From assembly GCF_015708085.1 (NCBI RefSeq), contig NZ_JADNYM010000013.1, positions 1 to 64,000 of the forward strand: a stretch of 64,000 bases of DNA, given 5' to 3'. The notes beneath the pieces were generated by a model, which did no database searches, was not told where the DNA came from, and saw nothing but the letters and a program-made list of their open reading frames with translations. Positions 57,070 to 64,000 of the stretch are shown piece after piece. The DNA is from Arthrobacter terrae (GTDB lineage Bacteria > Actinomycetota > Actinomycetes > Actinomycetales > Micrococcaceae). The position numbers were made by a program, and so were the translations under genes. The stretch's first letter is position 1, and every line of letters begins with the position of its first letter.

Positions 57070-57445
57070 GGAAGGGCACTTCACTTTCCTCGTCAAAGAT
57101 CGGCAGCGTCATCGTCGTTGAGGTGCCGCTTACCTAGAATCTAACAGTCTGCCGCGGCTGGCTATTTCCGCAGGATCCCACGCCGTCGTCAATTTGGACA
57201 CCTTGCCTGCGTCCAAAGCGGGGGAGGGGGCGTATGATGAAGGGTCCACTGGACATGGGCGGCGTTTTGCCGTATCGTGGAACTTTGCGTCTCCCCTCTT
57301 AACCTTCAGCCTTCATATAGCGGTGGGCTTTGCCATGAAATCAGTTGTATTCGCCGAATGCAGCGGGTCAGTTTGGCGTCGAATCAGTTCGAAGAACGGT
57401 AAGGGTTTCGCAGAACACGCCTGAAGGTCTGTGGAAGGATCCCTC
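57070..57445. other. Divergent control region between thiolase and rpoB
   Basis: A 376-bp gap that must contain both promoters. It includes a TATGAT -10-like element and an inverted repeat (57193-57238), then about 200 bp of rpoB leader with no clear gene. Confidence 0.6.
57193..57238 (+). promoter_or_regulatory. Candidate rpoB promoter with overlapping inverted repeat
   Basis: TATGAT at 57233-57238 is a good -10. No -35 match is present; instead TTTGGAC (57193-57199) and GTCCAAA (57211-57217) form a 7-bp inverted repeat with an 11-bp spacer across the -35 zone. That layout suggests an activator or repressor site. Start of transcription would be about 200 bp before the rpoB start. Confidence 0.45.
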
Positions 57446-60400
57446 TTGGTCGCCTCGAGCACCTCTAATGTAAACAGCACTAATGCAAACAGTGCTACAA
57501 CCGCTATTGATACCAACAGCACCGATGGTGCCACGCGTCGTATCTCATTCGCAAAGATTCACGAGCCGTTGGACGTCCCGAATCTGCTTGCCCTGCAGAC
57601 CGAGAGCTTTGACTGGCTCGTCGGCAATGAGCGCTGGCAGTCGCGGATGGACACAGCCGTGAAGTCCGGGGACCAGAGCGTCGCCACCACCTCGGGTTTG
57701 GCGGATATCTTCGAAGAGATTTCCCCGATCGAGGACTTCCAGGGCACGATGTCCCTGTCGTTCTCGGAACCGGAGTTCTCCGACCCCAAGTACACTATGG
57801 CCGAATGCAAGGACCGCGACGCAACGTTTGCGGCTCCGCTGTATGTCAAGGCCGAGTTCATGAACAATAACACCGGCGAGATCAAGCAGCAGACGGTGTT
57901 CATGGGGGACTTCCCGCTGATGACGGAGAAGGGTACTTTCGTCATCAACGGTACCGAGCGCGTCGTCGTCTCCCAGCTGGTCCGTTCCCCGGGTGCCTAC
58001 TTTGAGCGCACCGCGGACAAGACCAGCGACAAGGACATCTTTACCGCCAAGATCATTCCGTCCCGCGGTGCCTGGTTTGAACTCGAGATCGACAAGCGCG
58101 ACCAGGTCGGCGTCCGCCTTGACCGTAAGCGCAAGCAGTCGGTCACCGTCCTGTTGAAGGCACTGGGCTGGAGCGAAGGTCAGATCCTGGAGGAATTCGG
58201 TCAGTACGACTCCATTCGCGCCACGATGGAAAAAGACACCACAGTGACCCGTGAAGATGCGTTGCTGGACATCTACCGGAAGCTTCGCCCGGGCGAGCCG
58301 CCCACAGTCGAGGCCGCAGACGCACTGCTGCACAATCTGTACTTCAATCCCAAGCGCTACGATCTGGCCAAGGTTGGCCGTTACAAGATCAACCGCAAGC
58401 TGGGCATTGATAAGCCGCTGAACTCCGACGATGCATCTGTCCTGGACATTGATGACATTGTTGCCATGATCAAGTTCCTGGTGGCTCTGCACAATGGTGA
58501 CAAGACGCTGGCCGGCAAGCGCGACGGCAAGGAGCACGAGCTCCGTGTTGAGACGGACGACATCGACCACTTCGGTAACCGCCGCATCCGCGCTGTTGGC
58601 GAACTGATCGAAAATCAGGTCCGTACGGGTCTTTCCCGGATGGAGCGTGTGGTCCGCGAGCGGATGACGACCCAGGACGTCGAGGCGATTACGCCACAGA
58701 CCCTGATTAACATCCGTCCCGTCGTTGCAGCTATCAAGGAGTTCTTCGGAACCTCCCAGCTCTCGCAGTTCATGGACCAGAACAACCCGCTGGCCGGTCT
58801 GACGCACAAACGCCGTCTTTCCGCGCTGGGCCCGGGTGGTCTGTCCCGTGACCGTGCTGGCATGGAAGTCCGCGACGTTCACCCGTCGCACTACGGACGC
58901 ATGTGCCCGATTGAGACCCCTGAAGGCCCGAACATTGGTCTGATTGGTTCGTTGGCCTCCTACGGCCGGATCAACCCGTTCGGCTTCATTGAGACGCCGT
59001 ACCGCAAGGTCTTCAACGGTCACGTGAGCGACGATGTTGATTACCTCACCGCCGATGACGAAGTTGAGGTCGTTATTGCCCAGGCCAACGCGCCGTTGAC
59101 GGCAAGCAGCGACTTCGCCGAGGAAACCGTCCTGGTCCGCCAGCGCGGCGGTGGCGGCGAGCCGGTGCTGATTCCGGCCGCTGAGGTTGAATACATGGAC
59201 GTCTCCCCGCGTCAGATGGTGTCGGTGGCTACCGCGCTGATCCCGTTCCTGGAGCACGACGACGCCAACCGCGCCCTGATGGGCGCGAACATGCAGCGTC
59301 AGGCCGTGCCGCTGGTCCGTTCCGAGGCTCCGTTCGTGGGCACCGGCATGGAGCGTGCGACCGCGGTCGATGCCGGCGACGTCGTCATCGCCAAGAAGGC
59401 CGGTGTGATCTCCGAGGTCTCGGCCGATCTCGTCGTCATGCTTAACGACGACGGCACCGAGACGAACTACCCGATCGCAAAGTACAACCGCTCCAACCAG
59501 GGCACCGCGTACAACCAGCGCGTCCTGGTCTCGGAGGGTCTGCGGCTGGAAGTCGGCGGCATCATCGCCGACGGTCCCGCCACGGATCAGGGTGAGCTGG
59601 CTCTGGGTAAGAACCTGCTCGTCGCCTTTATGTCCTGGGAAGGACATAACTACGAGGACGCGATCATTCTCAGCCAGCGCATCGTTGCCGAGGACGTTCT
59701 CTCCTCCATTCACATCGAAGAGCATGAGATCGATGCCCGCGACACCAAGCTTGGTGCCGAGGAAATCACCCGTGACATCCCGAACGTCTCCGAGGAAATC
59801 CTCGCCGGACTGGACGAGCGGGGCATCATTCACATCGGTGCCGAGGTTGAAGCGGGCGACATCCTGGTCGGAAAGGTCACACCCAAGGGCGAGACCGAGC
59901 TGACCCCGGAAGAACGCCTGTTGCGTGCCATCTTCGGCGAGAAGAGCCGGGAAGTCCGGGACACCTCGTTGAAGGTTCCGCACGGTGAGTCCGGCACGGT
60001 CATCGGTGTCCGCATCTTCGATCGTGATTCCGACGACGAGCTTCCCCCGGGCGTGAATCAGCTGGTGCGTATCTACGTGGCCAACAAGCGCAAGATCACC
60101 GATGGCGACAAGCTGGCCGGCCGCCACGGTAACAAGGGCGTCATTTCCAAGATCCTGCCGATCGAGGACATGCCGTTCTTGGCCGATGGCACGCCGGTTG
60201 ACATCGTACTGAACCCGCTCGGTGTTCCGGGCCGGATGAACGTCGGCCAGGTGCTGGAAACACACCTCGGCTGGGTCGCGAAGACCGGGTGGAACATCGA
60301 GGGAGATCCGGAATGGGTTAAGAACCTGCCGAATCTGCCCCGGGTCTCCGGCCAGACGACCGTTGCCACCCCGGTGTTCGACGGCGCCCGTGAGGAAGAA

Positions 60401-60979
60401 ATCACCGGTCTGCTCGATTCGACCACGCTCACCCGCGATGGTGTGCGGCTGATCGATTCCTCCGGTAAGACCGTGCTCTTCGACGGCCGCTCCGGTGAGC
60501 AGTTCCCGGATCCTATTTCCGTGGGTTACATGTACATCCTGAAGCTCCACCACCTGGTGGACGACAAGATCCACGCCCGCTCCACCGGTCCGTACTCCAT
60601 GATCACCCAGCAGCCCCTGGGCGGTAAGGCGCAGTTCGGCGGACAGCGCTTTGGTGAGATGGAAGTGTGGGCCCTGGAGGCCTACGGTGCGGCGTACACG
60701 CTGCAGGAACTGCTGACGATCAAGTCTGATGACATTCACGGTCGCGTGAAGGTCTATGAGGCGATCGTGAAGGGTGAGAACATTCCGGAGCCGGGCATCC
60801 CCGAATCCTTCAAGGTTCTGATCAAGGAAATGCAGTCGCTGTGCCTGAACGTGGAAGTGCTTTCCACTGACGGCACCACGATTGAGATGCGTGACTCGGA
60901 TGAAGAAGTCTTCCGGGCAGCGGAGGAACTGGGCATCGACCTCTCACGGGCCGAGCCGAATTCCGTCGAAGAAGTTTAG
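57446..60979 (+). CDS. rpoB: DNA-directed RNA polymerase subunit beta
   Basis: A 1177-aa beta subunit. It carries [19 protein letters not shown] near the start, the rifampicin region [20 protein letters not shown] with all common resistance residues wild-type ([14 protein letters not shown]), [20 protein letters not shown], and [20 protein letters not shown] in the C-terminal part. TTG at 57446 follows GGAAGGAT and fits the usual Arthrobacter N-terminus (VASSTSN); the Ser/Thr/Asn-rich first 35 residues are lineage-specific. It is the catalytic core partner of rpoC downstream. Confidence 0.98.
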   Translation: MVASSTSNVNSTNANSATTAIDTNSTDGATRRISFAKIHEPLDVPNLLALQTESFDWLVGNERWQSRMDTAVKSGDQSVATTSGLADIFEEISPIEDFQGTMSLSFSEPEFSDPKYTMAECKDRDATFAAPLYVKAEFMNNNTGEIKQQTVFMGDFPLMTEKGTFVINGTERVVVSQLVRSPGAYFERTADKTSDKDIFTAKIIPSRGAWFELEIDKRDQVGVRLDRKRKQSVTVLLKALGWSEGQILEEFGQYDSIRATMEKDTTVTREDALLDIYRKLRPGEPPTVEAADALLHNLYFNPKRYDLAKVGRYKINRKLGIDKPLNSDDASVLDIDDIVAMIKFLVALHNGDKTLAGKRDGKEHELRVETDDIDHFGNRRIRAVGELIENQVRTGLSRMERVVRERMTTQDVEAITPQTLINIRPVVAAIKEFFGTSQLSQFMDQNNPLAGLTHKRRLSALGPGGLSRDRAGMEVRDVHPSHYGRMCPIETPEGPNIGLIGSLASYGRINPFGFIETPYRKVFNGHVSDDVDYLTADDEVEVVIAQANAPLTASSDFAEETVLVRQRGGGGEPVLIPAAEVEYMDVSPRQMVSVATALIPFLEHDDANRALMGANMQRQAVPLVRSEAPFVGTGMERATAVDAGDVVIAKKAGVISEVSADLVVMLNDDGTETNYPIAKYNRSNQGTAYNQRVLVSEGLRLEVGGIIADGPATDQGELALGKNLLVAFMSWEGHNYEDAIILSQRIVAEDVLSSIHIEEHEIDARDTKLGAEEITRDIPNVSEEILAGLDERGIIHIGAEVEAGDILVGKVTPKGETELTPEERLLRAIFGEKSREVRDTSLKVPHGESGTVIGVRIFDRDSDDELPPGVNQLVRIYVANKRKITDGDKLAGRHGNKGVISKILPIEDMPFLADGTPVDIVLNPLGVPGRMNVGQVLETHLGWVAKTGWNIEGDPEWVKNLPNLPRVSGQTTVATPVFDGAREEEITGLLDSTTLTRDGVRLIDSSGKTVLFDGRSGEQFPDPISVGYMYILKLHHLVDDKIHARSTGPYSMITQQPLGGKAQFGGQRFGEMEVWALEAYGAAYTLQELLTIKSDDIHGRVKVYEAIVKGENIPEPGIPESFKVLIKEMQSLCLNVEVLSTDGTTIEMRDSDEEVFRAAEELGIDLSRAEPNSVEEV

Positions 60980-61227
60980 TCGCGGTTGACCTGAACCTTG
61001 GAACGGCGGACCGAAGGCTCCTTCGGCCACGGGCGGCCTTGGGCGCTTGGCGTCCGCCTTCCTCCAAGATTCAAGCCAACCAGGGGCGCGCGGGCTGTAG
61101 GGCCCGCCGTTCCGGGCGGTCAACCGGCGAAAACCGGGTACGCCGCCGTCGAACTTCCCTCCGTCGAACTTCCCTCCGCACCCGCATAGACATTCAGAAT
61201 TAGAGAACAAGAGAGAACAGGGACCAT
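60980..61227. other. rpoB-rpoC intergenic region
   Basis: A 248-bp gap, long for this pair, with a CCGAAGG/CCTTCGG hairpin near 61008-61024 and a 15-bp tandem duplication at 61146-61175. No gene could be supported. Confidence 0.6.
61146..61175. repeat. 15-bp tandem duplication between rpoB and rpoC
   Basis: CCGTCGAACTTCCCT occurs twice identically at 61146-61160 and 61161-61175. Confidence 0.93.

Positions 61228-64000
<2,773 letters not shown>

Noticed and set aside
57545-60739. A 1064-codon open frame antisense to rpoB
   Set aside because: It mirrors the biased codon use of rpoB, has no recognisable domain and no ribosome site; long antisense frames are common in GC-rich genes.

Overview
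The window is chromosomal DNA of a high-GC Gram-positive bacterium, most likely a member of the Micrococcaceae (Arthrobacter in the broad sense). The signs are a mycothiol synthase (mshD), an actinobacterial GlnR, a Ku/LigD end-joining pair, an ANTAR-GAF protein, DUF2510 and DUF222-HNH proteins, frequent GTG and TTG starts, many 1-8 nt stop/start overlaps, and the order tRNA-Trp, secE, nusG, rplK, rplA, rplJ, rplL, rpoB, rpoC. Names come from motifs read in the translated sequence; no database was searched.

Layout. 1-9250: end of a DUF222-HNH gene, a CPA1 Na+/H+ antiporter, two DHA2 exporters (one divergent from its TetR regulator with two tandem operators), a CitE-like lyase, a DUF2797 protein and a GAF-ANTAR protein. 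9422-14974: two alpha/beta hydrolases, a DUF2510 membrane protein, and a tightly coupled minus-strand operon of acyl-CoA-dehydrogenase-like protein, PIG-L deacetylase/methyltransferase fusion and glycosyltransferase. 15029-18752: divergent ku and ligD. 18857-22187: hadA-hadB-MFS-murB operon. 22320-27293: fatty-acid desaturase, AlkZ-like protein, asd and an MFS carrier. 27456-34134 (minus): mshD-ppk1-mutT1-DUF1648-thyA-folA. 34408-39212: response regulator, histidine kinase and TAXI binding protein, divergent from an MHS carboxylate transporter. 39274-42873: glnR, membrane proteins including one of 37 aa, nitrobindin-like protein, YgfZ. 42990-46047: PadR regulator, a truncated exporter joined to a truncated LigM-type O-demethylase, and a second PadR. 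46222-49543: GNAT, pfkA, aminotransferase. 49895-64000: tRNA-Trp and the secE-nusG-rplKA / rplJL / rpoBC block, with a GNAT gene and a thiolase inserted.

Two features run through the whole window. First, at least sixteen loci carry perfect or near-perfect short tandem duplications (mostly 15, 17, 18 or 21 bp, one of 48 bp). They lie in protein tails and linkers and between genes, including next to core genes (nusG, rplJ, rpoB/rpoC). Second, two genes (a response regulator and a DUF1648 protein) are broken by what looks like one extra base in a 5-nt homopolymer. Both fit uncorrected strand slippage, as expected in Actinobacteria that lack MutS/MutL; the homopolymer breaks could equally be sequencing errors.

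The best candidates for unexplored biology are the acyl-CoA dehydrogenase/PIG-L-methyltransferase/glycosyltransferase operon, which has the enzyme logic of an N-modified glycolipid or Nod-factor-like product, and the three-component TAXI-kinase-regulator set facing a carboxylate transporter without TRAP membrane subunits. The clearest rearrangement is the exporter/O-demethylase junction near 44000.
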